The position numbers and the translations under genes were made by a program. A DNA stretch of 64,000 nucleotides. It comes from Lineus longissimus. Its lineage: Eukaryota > Nemertea > Pilidiophora > Heteronemertea > Lineidae. Shown piece after piece: positions 38,310 to 49,413 of this stretch; within the stretch, counting starts at the first letter, position 1, and the number at the start of each line of letters is the position of its first letter. The notes beneath the pieces were generated by a model that saw only the letters and a list, made by a program, of their open reading frames with translations, had not been told where the DNA came from and made no database searches. The DNA lies in contig NC_088317.1 in NCBI RefSeq assembly GCF_910592395.1, positions 18,214,039 to 18,278,038 on the forward strand, in the 5' to 3' direction.

Positions 38310-40435
38310 ATCTTCTCGTGGCGTAAAATAACTTTCCAAACTGGAACCAGGAATGAAATATCCAACTCTTCCAATCCACTTTAAAGTCGAATAACTTGTT
38401 GACAGTTCGGTCAACCTCACCCATCAAGATAAATAGCTACGACAAGGATGTCTTTCCTAAATTAGTGTAACTAGCGTCTGTTTAAAGTTGCTCTTCAGGG
38501 CATTAGCTTGATTATAAGACTTAAGTGGGCAACAGGAGGTAGGAACAAAGGGGATCGCCTTAGGATGAAACTTGTCACGAAAACTTGCAACATTGATTTG
38601 AAAGTTGAGAAGTCAGTCTACTCTGCTACGATTGCTTATTCTTGTTGTATCATTAGCGTGGATGGGAGCAAACGATAATGTCATGTTTGAAATGGCACCG
38701 TCCAGAATGCTGACAGGGAAAGCTGAATTCCAACACCATCCACTAGCTCTTCCAGAATCCCATTGAAATAATAGGTGGAAATCGAGAATCAACAGTTTCC
38801 ATCTGTCCCTGCATTCCAAAAACTTCTATTCCATGACGCCTGATGAATCTTGATAAAGAACACTAGATATGGTGTGTGTGTGAGTGTGAGTGAGGGGGAT
38901 ATTTAAAGTAAAATTATACATAATTATGTACTGATGGAGATTCTTGCACGTACCAAAAGCTTTTGTAAAGGAAAGCTGAGCTCATGCTTATCCGGAATAT
39001 AATGTTATGTAACAATGTTTCCAAACTTCTGAAGTTGGCAGATTGTTGTAATAATAATCAGCAAGGTTACTTTTATTCTTTCCTTTGAAGTCAAACAAAC
39101 AAAATCCCTAAGATGGTGGAGTATTGTATGTCGGATGCTCGTTTATGACAACAATCACATACCGATGAATGCGACAGCTAGAGGTCCCGGATTAAGGATT
39201 GGCGTCATGGAGAGTAGTAATTATAGTAATTATAAGTCAAAGTAATTCACAGCATGACTATGAAGATCAAAGGAGCATTATAAACAGGATTTGTATAGCT
39301 ATAAAAGGACAGTTGTCACTTCTCTTAGTAAGATATCCTAAGGACTTTCAAGAAAGGGCTTTCACATTTTCTCGACAATGACCAGGGTATCATCAGTATA
39401 TATATAACTATGAGATGAAGATGCATTCTTCCTTCCATAGCCTTAACTCAGTTTGAGGACAATGGTGAATTCATGCATCTCTTAAAGGAAGGCTAAGTGA
39501 CATTGGGGCTTGGTAGTTTCTTTTGAAATAAAGGAATGTGTCACGCACACTTTCACCAAAGCAGCTTCTAGCTTTGATGACCATGTGCAGTTAACTTAGA
39601 TACTCCTTAGTTATGCCCCTTATTCAACCGTCTCCTCATTAGATCCTGAATCAAGAGAATGGTACAAATGAAGGTTCATACTGCTAATGGAGAGGTCAGT
39701 TGTAAATCCTGCAACATTGCATCAAAGTACCAAATATAGATTAATCCATACCTGATATTATGCACAAGTTTCTCTGAATAGAAGGAAGCCGATTCTGATT
39801 CCAACAAAGACATATCCATTGTCTGACCATTACTCTTTTGTTCGGAGGCCAAGACTAACATAAAGGATGGACTGCAGAATATGATTTTAATACAGCAGCT
39901 GTAGCACACCATTTCTATTATCATTCCATATTTTCGTGATAAGATACAGCCTGGTGAATTTCGTCATCAGCTTCGTGAGAACCAGACAAATTTAAAAGGC
40001 GACTTTGTCTAACATTGTAAGAATAGTAATTTGTGGAATATAGAATTAACTTTGCCTAGCGCTAACGTTACGACATCAATTTTTGTAACCTAATTGACCA
40101 GAATAGAGAAAAGGCCATGAAAGTGCAAAATAATGGCAATAAGTTAAGGTAAAGAAGCTCCTTAATTGCAACCCCCAGGTCAGTTAGAGCATTTATTTCA
40201 ACCAACTGCCCTCGTGGGCCTGAATCGTTCCAAAGCCTGATTAGAATTTTACCAGATAGGGACCACCTGTTCAATCTAAGGTCCATGTAATTGTGTCTAC
40301 TCCTAATAGTTAAACGCGAAGATAGGGTAATTTACATTTTAATTTGATGGCTTCCCAGAAGAATTCAAACTAATTGCCAGCACGCCAGCAGTGGATGATA
40401 TAACAACCCAAGGAGAACCATCATGTTAATAAGGT
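38310..40435. other. Non-coding stretch with a TG-rich tract
   Basis: No supported gene. A TG-rich microsatellite lies at 38871-38895. Frames such as 39676-39924 (minus) and 40068-40286 (minus) have no recognisable domain. Confidence 0.5.
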
Positions 40436-40439
40436 TAGA

Positions 40440-40782
40440 ATTGTTGATAATTTGTCTGGGTGGGCTTCAGTCTGTCTTCAGCCTTAATTGGTGAGGTAAT
40501 AGTTGGCTTGCCCCACTTGGATGTCCCCTTGGCGACTTCAGTTTGTCTCATGTTAGGAGGCTTCAACTTCAATTGGTGAGATGAGGTAACGGTTTGGGTT
40601 GGCTTCAACTTGGATGTCCCCTTGGTGATTTCAGTATGTCTTATGTTGTGGAGCTTCAGCTTCAATTGGTGAGATGAGGTGATTGTTAGGATGAGCTCCA
40701 TCCTGCTTTCAAACACGAAACTCTTTTTAAAAATCTTAATAACTATAGGATACAATAATATTCCTCCCCTAGTCAGCAACAA
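40440..40782 (-). repeat. Minisatellite, 93-base unit, inside a 115-codon minus frame
   Basis: The phrase CAATTGGTGAGATGAGGT recurs exactly 93 bases apart (GGTGAG at 40575 and 40668). It is followed in each unit by variants of CTTGGATGTCCCCTTGG and TTCAGTNTGTC. A third partial unit lies at 40460-40530. Since 93 is 31 codons, the minus-strand frame 40435-40782 carries a 31-residue repeat (TSSHQLKLK, NxRxTEx, KGTSK). The product is basic and low in complexity. I lean to minisatellite, but a repeat-containing exon is possible. Confidence 0.7.
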
Positions 40783-40799
40783 CCTCCAGTCCGCCTCTC

Positions 40800-42540
40800 C
40801 CTCCAGGTGTTCATTGCACCAACAGACACTCCATCATCTCACTTAATAAACAAGGCTCATTAAACTTGCATGAAAACGATATCACTTTTTACGCTTTTTT
40901 AGCTTGAAGATAGGTCTGATGTAGCACTCCCAATGGAAATTAAACGGCAATTCTTGGCGAAAATTTATTGGCATTACCGCACAAGTAAATAAGGAAATAA
41001 TGCTTTCAACGGTTTGCAGTTATGAGAGGGAGACTACTGTTATCTATGCTAATACATCAGACAATTAGCAAATGATATAGAATGTTGTTGCGAGAAATTG
41101 GGCAAACGTTTTGTATAACAATTTCATGATCCAGGTCATTGTCAGAAAAATAAATTAAGTACACGTAACATAAAATACACATTGACATACTAGACTCTAA
41201 GACACCGTATTTCTTGGATTGTTTAAATCCGCATGTTTAAAGCGTTTACATTAGATCGGGCTCTTTCTTCAATGAATCAACATCGCACATTCGTATCTAA
41301 GGAATTGCTTGGAGTACATACGCTGTACTAACCACCAACAGTAACGTGCTCACCAAAAAGATTATATGGAGATCACGACGTGTTAGAAAGCGAAATTGAA
41401 TTTCAGAAAAAAAAATGCATTTGCAAATAGATTTTTATATCGATCCGAATATTGATATACGAATCATCCTGTCAGTTGGGTGGCCTCCTGGGATCTTCGT
41501 ACATCACCACGGGAACTAGTCGTTATTTGCTGGGAAGTGGATCGGTACAGAAAGGCTTCACTGTAATTACATCATTGGGTTGAACCTAAGATCACAGCCA
41601 TGACTGGAGTTATCTATTTGGTCTAGGATGATTTTAAATCCCGGTTGACATGACGTGTGTCAGAAAACCTAAACCACCTTTATAATCACTGTCTATTTAT
41701 ATGCCAATGTGCAGAAATCCGCTTACTTGCTAACCATCGGCGACATAATGATAACTCATAGCAGAACTATAGCCAAACGCTTTTGTTTCACACTTCAACA
41801 CAAGAACAACTTCCCTTTCAATTCATCTGTTATACAGAATAGCATTTGTGACATGCGTACCATCTCGAGTAGAGAATGTAAGGCAATCATCAGCAACTTT
41901 GACACCATAACAGGCACTTCCCATGCAATTCACGAAATCTTGACCCGTTCCAATAATTGAATATTGAACTAAACAAGCTCAGTATTCACGGCAGACACAT
42001 AAAGTGACATATATTTTTTGTAATGTTCACAAGACACCCTTGGTATATTGGAAATGGCATTGGCTAATTTCCTAGACTCCCCAGCGGGTCTCGTAAAACC
42101 TCTTGAGTATGTAGAGATGTTGGATACGTCAAGAGTTTTGTACAGCGCCTTTTAAAGCGTGGGAAGTTGAGAGTTAGCAGTCATTTGGGCTTTGCTAGGG
42201 GTGATGCGATCCCCAGTTTCCTGTTTTTGAGAACAAACATGATACAGTCGTGTCATCACCAATTTTCCGATTGAGTGTCACAGGCTTTGTTGAGATAGTG
42301 GGTTAAGGGATTGAAACCAACTGGAGGTACTGGTTGGCGCATTTAAGAGCACTCGGTCAGAGAGAGCGGTAGCCGGTACATATCGAGCACGGTTCAATAG
42401 CAGTTCAGGTGGCACTACACTGTCGGGACGCGGAGATGACCCCATATTTTCACATCAAATAAAGAAACTAGATGTATTTGGCTATCTGCTGGTGGTAATG
42501 GCACATCAGTGCAACCTCAATGTGCTCATGACGTGACGAG
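40800..42540. other. Non-coding stretch, no gene seen
   Basis: No supported gene or large repeat. The plus frame at 41709-41960 (83 codons) has no visible domain. Confidence 0.5.
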
Positions 42541-42545
42541 AGCAA

Positions 42546-43045
42546 ATCTCACGGTTGGGGAGGAAATCCGCCAAATTGCCGACATCATCAGCGCCAACAA
42601 CTATTTCTTTTGACCCTGCCGGAGTCTTTCAAAACAATTGATTGATTGACTCTGACTCTGTTGACCTCGATTTTTAAAAACTTAAAAAAGCCATTCAAAC
42701 ATTAAATCAACTGCAAAGGTAATCTTTTATATCACAGATGTATATAAATACGATATGTTGAGAAAAATATGTACAACTATCTAAATATACAATTGCTTGG
42801 AACTATTTCGGTCAATAACTTTGCCACCTGCGCAACCTTGTCACAATTACGGGGCGCTCGTTTGCATACCGCATATAAGAGGCGAATAAATATCTATCTC
42901 AGCATGAAAGCCTTGACGGTTCAGCGCTAAGATTGTTTGACTGTGGGTCGGCTGGTCCCGAGTTCGACTCCCGGTGAATCTGCCGCAGTTTTCTTCTTCC
43001 TTATCTTGTTATCGAATAATCAATGTACAGATGTACGAATTTTTC
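42546..43045 (+). repeat. Long direct repeat, unit 1, with tRNA-like domain
   Basis: About 500 bases starting ATCTCACGG and ending just after CATGTACAGATGT recur at 43453-43962, offset about 907. By hand count the two are about 93% identical, and the first 100 or so aligned bases from 42581 match without a difference. In order the unit holds a conserved 5' block, a TATAAG motif at 42874-42879 and a tRNA-like domain at about 42908-42982. It could be a terminal repeat of a small retroelement, a dispersed repeat inserted twice, or a segmental duplication. Confidence 0.8.
42908..42982 (+). repeat. tRNA-like domain, unit 1
   Basis: The A-box region (TTGACGGTTCAGCGCTAAG) lies at 42913-42931 and the B-box (GAGTTCGACTC) at 42960-42970. 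The anticodon-arm region resembles tRNA-Gln/Glu types (TTTGACTGTGG). The T arm has one mismatch compared with unit 2. The acceptor strands do not pair well, so a functional tRNA is unlikely. TATAAG sits about 30 bases upstream. Confidence 0.55.
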
Positions 43046-43452
43046 ATTATTATCATTTTCATACCCCGCACCCAAACTTTTCAAACTGCAGCACATACTG
43101 ATTCCGGGCGTTCGAGTACTACCGAGGATGGTTCTAATCGCAAGCTGGTATTTACGAGGATACATTGGGGCAAAAAAGTATTAGTGTCGGACCGTAACTT
43201 TTCTAATCAGAATTAGTCAAAGGGTGTCCTTAGCTTCAGGCTTTTTATACTGCTTCGTCATATCGAGAGGCGGAGGATATTGAAAACCACTGGTGCCTAG
43301 ATGGTTAAAGGGGTACGCTGGTCGTTGACGTATATTTACTGTTGGTCCAGTTATAGCTAGTTCCTTCCTCTAATGCCAATCAACTCCAATAGTCAGTAGT
43401 CACACGCTCGAGCGCTATCTGTAAACAATTGGTATGTGTATAAGTTTTCCCG
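43046..43452. other. 407-base spacer between the long direct repeats
   Basis: This segment is not repeated on either side. It has no open frame of size. I see no clear primer-binding site (TGG start) at its left edge and no purine tract at its right edge. That counts against a simple LTR arrangement. Confidence 0.5.
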
Positions 43453-43962
43453 ATCTCACGGGTGGGGTGGAAATGCGCCATATTACTGACATCATCAGCG
43501 CCAACAACTATTTCTTTTGACCCTGCCGGAGTCTTTCAAAACAATTGATTGATTGACTCTGACTCTGTTGACCTCGATTTTTAAAAACTTAAAAAAGGCC
43601 ATTCAAACGTTAAATCAACTACAAAGATAATATTTTATATCACTCATGTATATAAATACGACATGTTGAGAAAAATATGTACAACTATCGAAATATACGA
43701 TTACTTGGAACTATTTCGGTAAATCACTTTGCCACCTGCGCGACCTTGTCACAATTGCGGCGCTCTCGTTTGCATACCGCATATAAGAGGCGAATAAAAT
43801 ATCCCTTTCAGCATGAAAGCCTTGACGGTTCAGCGCTAAGAGTGTTTGACTTTGGATCGGCTGGTCCCGGGTTCGACTCCCGGTGAATCTGCCGCAGTTT
43901 TCTTTTTTTTTCTTCTTCCTTATCTTGTTATCTAATTATCCATGTACAGATGTCGACATTTT
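43453..43962 (+). repeat. Long direct repeat, unit 2, with tRNA-like domain
   Basis: This is the second copy of the unit at 42546-43045, in the same orientation. It has the same 5' block, a TATAAG at 43782-43787, the tRNA-like domain, and a tail that ends after CATGTACAGATGT. Differences are scattered substitutions plus a longer T tract after the tRNA-like domain. The flanks of the two units do not match each other, which argues against one simple long tandem duplication. Confidence 0.8.
43815..43911 (+). repeat. tRNA-like domain with T-run terminator, unit 2
   Basis: The T arm is perfect: CCGGG (43867-43871), loop TTCGACT, CCCGG (43879-43883). The A-box region begins near 43822. A pol III-type terminator (TTTTC then nine T) lies at 43898-43911. 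The part read as the 3' acceptor strand (TGAATCT, 43884-43890) has no good partner upstream, so I call it tRNA-derived and not a tRNA gene. A transcript from here could still be made by pol III. Confidence 0.55.
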
Positions 43963-44117
43963 TACTACATGTATTGCCGCAATGTTATCAATAATTGATA
44001 ACAAACCCCTCTACCAATGAATATTAATAACTATTGAATACTTAAAATGCGCGAGTGTTCCACGGAGAAACGGCAGCTGCTCTGTGTTATGTTGTCGATT
44101 GTGAATAACGCTCACGT

Positions 44118-44672
44118 TTACTTCCAAAAATTATCACCAGGAGTGTTACTTTTCAACATACCAACAGAGCAGATATTGGTGCAATGTATCTCAGGTATGG
44201 AGCCAGGGGTTGGCCCTGCGCCCAGTATGGTTATCAAACTATATACCAGTGTCTGGCCGCTTGAAGTCGCTTCACCCGTCAATTTTGAACCGCCAAGTAT
44301 TCCAGCGAATCTCTTGTCAATTTCCAGTGGCCAGTGGTGCCCCCTTCTTTGCGAAAATCCTTTGAAATTGAACAGGAACGTTGGGAAACTGATGTAAAAA
44401 TGTACTTCTTCCTTTAAAATGTCCTCTCTTTCGCAGAGTTCCCAGCATCTAATTGAGTGGGATGATAGTGTATCTGTCCTTTGTGCTCTGACCCCTTGAA
44501 GTGCGCTATTAAATGCGCAGCTCTTTAAAGATAGGTGGCAACACTTTCTTTCTCTTCTTGTCAATAATTCTTTTATCAAATTGCACTTATATCCAGTATG
44601 CTCTAAGCCCTTCAATGTTCCAAACTCAGCAATGACACTGACGTTCATTTCAAATCGATCGATTTCCAACAA
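44118..44672 (-). CDS. 184-codon open frame, function unknown
   Basis: This is the longest uninterrupted frame in the window. At this base composition a stop is expected about every 16 codons, so a run of this length should appear by chance only a few times in a hundred windows like this one. The predicted product is mixed in charge, with several cysteines in the first half and a Gly/Pro/Ser-rich C-terminal third (ILGAGPTPGSIP). No signal peptide, membrane segment or known domain is obvious. A 116-codon plus frame (44047-44397) overlaps its 3' part. It could be a single-exon gene, part of a transposon, or chance. Confidence 0.3.
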   Translation of the reverse strand: MLEIDRFEMNVSVIAEFGTLKGLEHTGYKCNLIKELLTRRERKCCHLSLKSCAFNSALQGVRAQRTDTLSSHSIRCWELCEREDILKEEVHFYISFPTFLFNFKGFSQRRGHHWPLEIDKRFAGILGGSKLTGEATSSGQTLVYSLITILGAGPTPGSIPEIHCTNICSVGMLKSNTPGDNFWK

Positions 44673-44798
44673 CGTGGAAGGTTAGCAAAGATTTGAGATC
44701 TAACGGATAGATCTTCTTCAGCTTATTCAAAGGATGCGCCAGAAAGGGGATTACCCGAAGACAGCTGTCCATCAAAAAGATAGATGTATTTCTCCCAG

Positions 44799-44818
44799 CA
44801 GAGTAATCGATTACTCTG
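44799..44818. promoter_or_regulatory. Perfect 20-base palindrome containing TAATCGATTA
   Basis: CAGAGTAATCGATTACTCTG equals its own reverse complement. The centre TAATCGATTA has the form of a homeodomain dimer site (TAAT, 2 bases, ATTA), and its core ATCGAT resembles Cut/Onecut-type sites. A second ATTGATTA lies nearby at about 44835. Binding is inference only. It lies 130 bases upstream of the ATG of the minus-strand frame at 44118-44672. Confidence 0.35.
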
Positions 44819-45038
44819 AACATCGTTTTTCCAATTGATTACTTTTAGCTCGTTTCTTCTTTTAAATCTCGCTGACATGAGGATCTACTGAATGGAGTTT
44901 TAAGCATGTTTCAATGGGCTGATGTTAAATAGATCTGTGTGGTATGCTTTATCATCTCTGCTGAACAATGTGTTATGTTGGGATCTACCTTAACCAAGTA
45001 AGGTAAAGTGCTTTGCTCAGGACACAACAATGAAATAG

Positions 45039-45504
45039 TGCTATTCTGTCCAAGAGTTGTATCCTCACCATTCCGCATTTTCTAAGTTTTATTCCAAGGA
45101 CATTGTCGCTAGAATCGATAAAGTCAGGGTGACACTTTCAAACCTCTCGCACGAAATCAAATTTCTGCAGGAATTGATCAAGTCAACAAAAAGAACTGAC
45201 CAAAATCAATAACAAGTTGCGGAACATCTCAATGAAATCATCTTGTAAAGTTTGGCCCTGACACACGAAATTAACTGACAGAATTTGACATCTTTTTTGA
45301 CACAAATCAATTTCATCACAAAACCGTCTCTGTTTGCTGCCATCAAAGAACTAATTTGGCAACTTTCTTCGCTGCAGCAAGATTATTGGATTCTTATTGC
45401 GCATAGATGACTTTGTCGAAATGGCATTTGAACAGCGGCACACCATTGATTGCAACATGTGGGTGCAGAAAGTTGAAAAATGTCACTCCCATTTTGTGGT
45501 TTGA
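45039..45504 (+). pseudogene. Decayed coding relic with three stops and a frameshift
   Basis: One frame from 45039 reads as amphipathic, protein-like sequence (SAFSKFYSKDIVARIDKVRV, later SLFAAIKELIWQLSSLQQDY) but is broken by TAA, TAA and TGA stops. Near 45400 it ends and the next frame continues plausibly (DDFVEMAFEQRHTIDCNMWV) to a TGA at 45502-45504. The Leu, Lys and Glu spacing suggests coiled coil. I cannot name the family; a retroelement protein is one possibility. Base changes at the stops would each need one substitution, which fits decay. Confidence 0.35.
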
Positions 45505-45519
45505 GGAGGTGACTCTTCT

Positions 45520-46990
45520 TGGGTTACGTTTAGCCTTGTATGATAGTGGTTTCGCACAAGACCTCGTGCATGTTATGGCGATTTCTACTGAAACATCCTG
45601 TATACAGAATTGATTTCTTGAACGAAAAAAGCTAACACACTACTTTATAATCAAGAATGAAAGACCACCAGACAATTAGATTTGTCCGACGACATCATCC
45701 ACATAAAGAAACTGCTAGTCAATCCGCTAACCACCATCGCCTGATCCTAACCCACTCGTAAAAATCTCTTTTGCCTTTTTTAGACTTAAGTGTCTATTCC
45801 ACGCAGGCAGCGTCATATAAACAAAAGACCGCCAAAATCTACGGCTACTTATAACATTGTATAATCTGCCACTTACAATCCTCCTGGTACCATCTGTTAG
45901 AGTCTGATCAATATCTTGCAGCCATGTACGAAATATCCTCAATACCGATGCACATACATGGACAACACGAGCAAGTGTTTATGTGCCGAGGGCGGTATAT
46001 CGATGTGCTTACTTACGAAATGATATCAAGGATATCAGCCCAACAGACAAATCCGACAGCCGCTTGGTTTTATAATCATGGTGTTATCCCTTGGTATCGG
46101 ATGCAGGGTGTTCAAGAGAACACATGTATAAAAATCAAGGGTATCATATTTTTTAGCACTTTTTTGTTACAAATCATCTGCTGTATTCCTACAGGGGACT
46201 TCTAGCAGTCCTGCCAGGCACCAGGCACAATGCCCACTTGAATTTGGTGTCAATGGCAAGGTATCATTTACTTATTAATGGTATGTTGCTATTCATCACA
46301 AATATAACTGCTTAGGCAAGAAATTTTACCTAGTATTTCTGCGCTGTTGCACTATCAACTACAGCCAATAGCGGTCATCCCATATATCCCATAACCCTAT
46401 GCTCGGAGAGGTGGTTGGCCATGACTCGGCGGTGGAGGGAGGTTAGAGATGCTCGGCAAGGTTGCAGATGGTCCCAAGGGTTGCAAGGGCTACCCTGATC
46501 ATCTTGATCTCAGGGTTGGTCAGGTTCCTTCTCTTACAACTAGGACACCCAAGACCAGGGACACAACGACACCTTTAGTCTGATGACATCACTGAGGTAA
46601 CCTCCCTGTGACAAAGCACTCGAGATGCATAGCACCCACCCAATTAACTGTAGGGATATAACTTGGAGACAGACTCCTCAACACCAGGAGGGCTATGTGT
46701 CACGAATGAAATGCTTGAATCCTGTAGCAGGATGAACCTGACAGAACAATGGCGCCAGTCAAGATTAACTCAGCAAAATTCTGCTCGATTTAGTAAGTTC
46801 GTCAACTATGGCTTCAATTTGCCCGACACTAGGATCTTCTGTCATGGATACTAATTATCAGTTTCAGACTGAAAGACATTGTCCTGTTGACCTTAAGAAG
46901 CTTAAGTCCACCAATTCTTACCTACCATGCCAAACACTAGATACAACAGCCCATGGTCTGCTGTCCCATCAAACTGCCAGAAAGAGCATG
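45520..46990. other. Non-coding stretch, no gene seen
   Basis: No supported gene. A GC-richer patch at about 46400-46600 has no open frame of note. The minus frame at 45727-45942 and plus frame at 45924-46205 lack splice or domain support. Confidence 0.45.
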
Positions 46991-46994
46991 GATT

Positions 46995-47075
46995 TTTAGC
47001 CCGGACTGCCCAGGAATTGAACCTTGGAATGCATTTGCCAAACCGTCACACTAGTCACCTCACACGAAAATGCTT
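46995..47075 (-). repeat. tRNA-like SINE fragment
   Basis: On the minus strand a B-box (GGTTCAATTCC) maps to 47013-47023. A weak A-box-like stretch (GAGGTGACTAGTGTGACGG) lies upstream near 47050-47070. The A-box region resembles that of the SINE at 32681. No body is recognised, so this may be a truncated copy. Confidence 0.35.
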
Positions 47076-47119
47076 ACCGTTACCATCAATACCCTTGCCC
47101 TGGCAACCTCCTTAAGAGT

Positions 47120-49400
47120 CTATCGACGTCGGTTACAGTTTCGCCAATTCATACGGCAGCGATGACATTAATTTCCTTTAATGTTCAAAAGCAGCACTAC
47201 TTGTGGGTGAAGTGCATGGATTTCCATTGACTTCAATATTTCACTTGAGATATTTCAAAGGGATGCTTTGAAAAATCTGACTGTGCTAATGTCTCTGATA
47301 TGTCGTGGTTGGCTATTATTGAACGGTTTAGGTTCCTAGGATGTTGAAGTGCGAAAATGTCAAGTCTCTCATGGTGTCTCGAACTGTAGCATATTACAAG
47401 ACAGGCTTCCAACAAGTTAGAGGCGAACTGGACCCCAGTAATCATTTTCTTTGTATTTGGTCAGTCATTAGCAACTGCCTGATGAGACAAAAGTTGAAAG
47501 ATCAAAGACACAGTGATATTTACCGGGTGAATCAAAGGTGAACAAAGGTGCTCTATAAAGATTGTGGTTATTACCCTTGTAAAAGCATAGACTGGACCCA
47601 CACCCTCCAAACTAAGTGTGCTAGAAATGCTCGAAACTGAAGATATTTGAAACGATCACCTCGCACAGGAGCTACAGACAGACATCTTGCTTACGTATCC
47701 AAAAAAAACCCTTTGAAGTCGGGCAACATAGCAATAAACGAGGCGGTATGCAGCTTTTCTCCTCAGCTAATGAGTAATCCTACACAGAAACAAACGGCAA
47801 GCCCTCCAAGTGACCGGTATATATATAGAAGCCAATATCAATGCTATAGAAACACACTGATTGTGTGCATTCTGCCGAATTTGAAAACCCAATACCAATC
47901 AAGGTTCACTCTTGGGATAAGTATAGTTGGTCGAGATGCGGGGCGGGGATTTGAAAGCAAGACCGTTATGGAGAGACATGTCGTGGGATGTACATGTAGG
48001 GTTGGTTAAACTGATTGTAGCAACATTATAGACTTAACCGTTTCCATCAAGAAGGCAGAAATTGTAATATATCACTTTTCACATATCACACATGACATAA
48101 AGAATGAACCAGTCATTTAAAAAAGCGGGCTCTTAGTTAGTCATGATAGATGTCCTACTCCCATCCTCAGGACACGTTTTCAAGTCCGAGTCGAGGAAGA
48201 GACATGCTCGTGTGAAGCGACATGTGGCATGAGAAACATGACATGTGGCATCATGAATATGCGGTCGGACTTGTACATTTGCCTGACATGACATGTATGA
48301 CCTGGTCTGCTGTTGTTCCAAGGACATTACTACCCTAAATATATGTTGTCCACAATACCAGAATACGTAATGGGGCTAGGAGACAAATTAAACCAATATC
48401 TGTCAGTACTGTACATGATGTATGGGAGGTCGCTATAGAGTCGTACATGATAAACCAAAATAATGGCGAGATGAAATCATTTGTGCCAAAATATATGTTA
48501 AGGATGAGGTCGGAGCAGATGCTACAGGGGTGTTGCAGATGCTATTTGCTTTTTATTGGCAGCAACCCCTACCAACAAAACTTTAAAACTTTGGCAAACC
48601 ACCACAACATGCACAATGAGCAGTTAAGGAGTTCCTGAAAGGAGGACTTAGGGTTCTTTGATTCCCCCCAAAATGTTCTCTGCTGAAGCGGAATCCTTTT
48701 AAACTGACTTGGGATCCAAAGGGTTCCAATCTGTCAGTACGAAGAAGTCTCCAATCATGCCAATAGAGACATCCGCCTGTATAGTTATTTGTCAGAAAGA
48801 ACTATGTCTTCTCACCATGTCATCTATGCAGGCGAGTCCGTGGAATGGCCATGGTAGAGATTGGGCCAATATCTGTCACCCTTGTAAATGATAGATTGGG
48901 TGGTGTCGGCAGCTGCATTTTGTGACATGAGGGCTGTCGGCTCGAAATGTAGGCTAGAAACAATGATGACAAAGCAAAGTTCTAGTGGAGCAGACGGGGA
49001 GATATATCACTGATGTTTTGGCCGAGCCGAAATAGCTTTTGTAACTTTCGCGATGCAGAATCTTTCATCACACAAAGCCACTGACCAAAAATGAGAATTG
49101 TATAATGCTTTGACAAAACATCAACAGATTTTACTTCAAGTTCAATCCGTACCCTGGATATTAAAGCAGCTCACTGTGTTAAAAGATCACAGCCACTGAT
49201 GACGCATGACGGCTATAGTTCGTTGACCTAAAACACAGTCACTGTAATAATGAAAATTCCACTTGTTCTTTTGGCAATGAACGCATTACTGAGCTTCCAA
49301 AACCAAAGGCCACTTGTCCACGACAACAAACAACAGAAGCAAAACACCAGATGACGTTAAAAGAACAATAATTAGACTTCTTCCTCTTTCCCTGACGTGT
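47120..49400. other. Non-coding stretch, no gene seen
   Basis: No supported gene. GACATGTGGCAT occurs twice near 48220-48250. The plus frame at 47647-48009 (120 codons) has no recognisable domain or splice context. Confidence 0.45.
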
Positions 49401-49413
49401 TTCTGTTTGCTAT

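Noticed and set aside
43815-43892. Functional tRNA gene.
   Set aside because: The T arm is perfect, but the acceptor strands do not pair, and the copy in unit 1 has a T-arm mismatch. A tRNA-derived repeat fits better.
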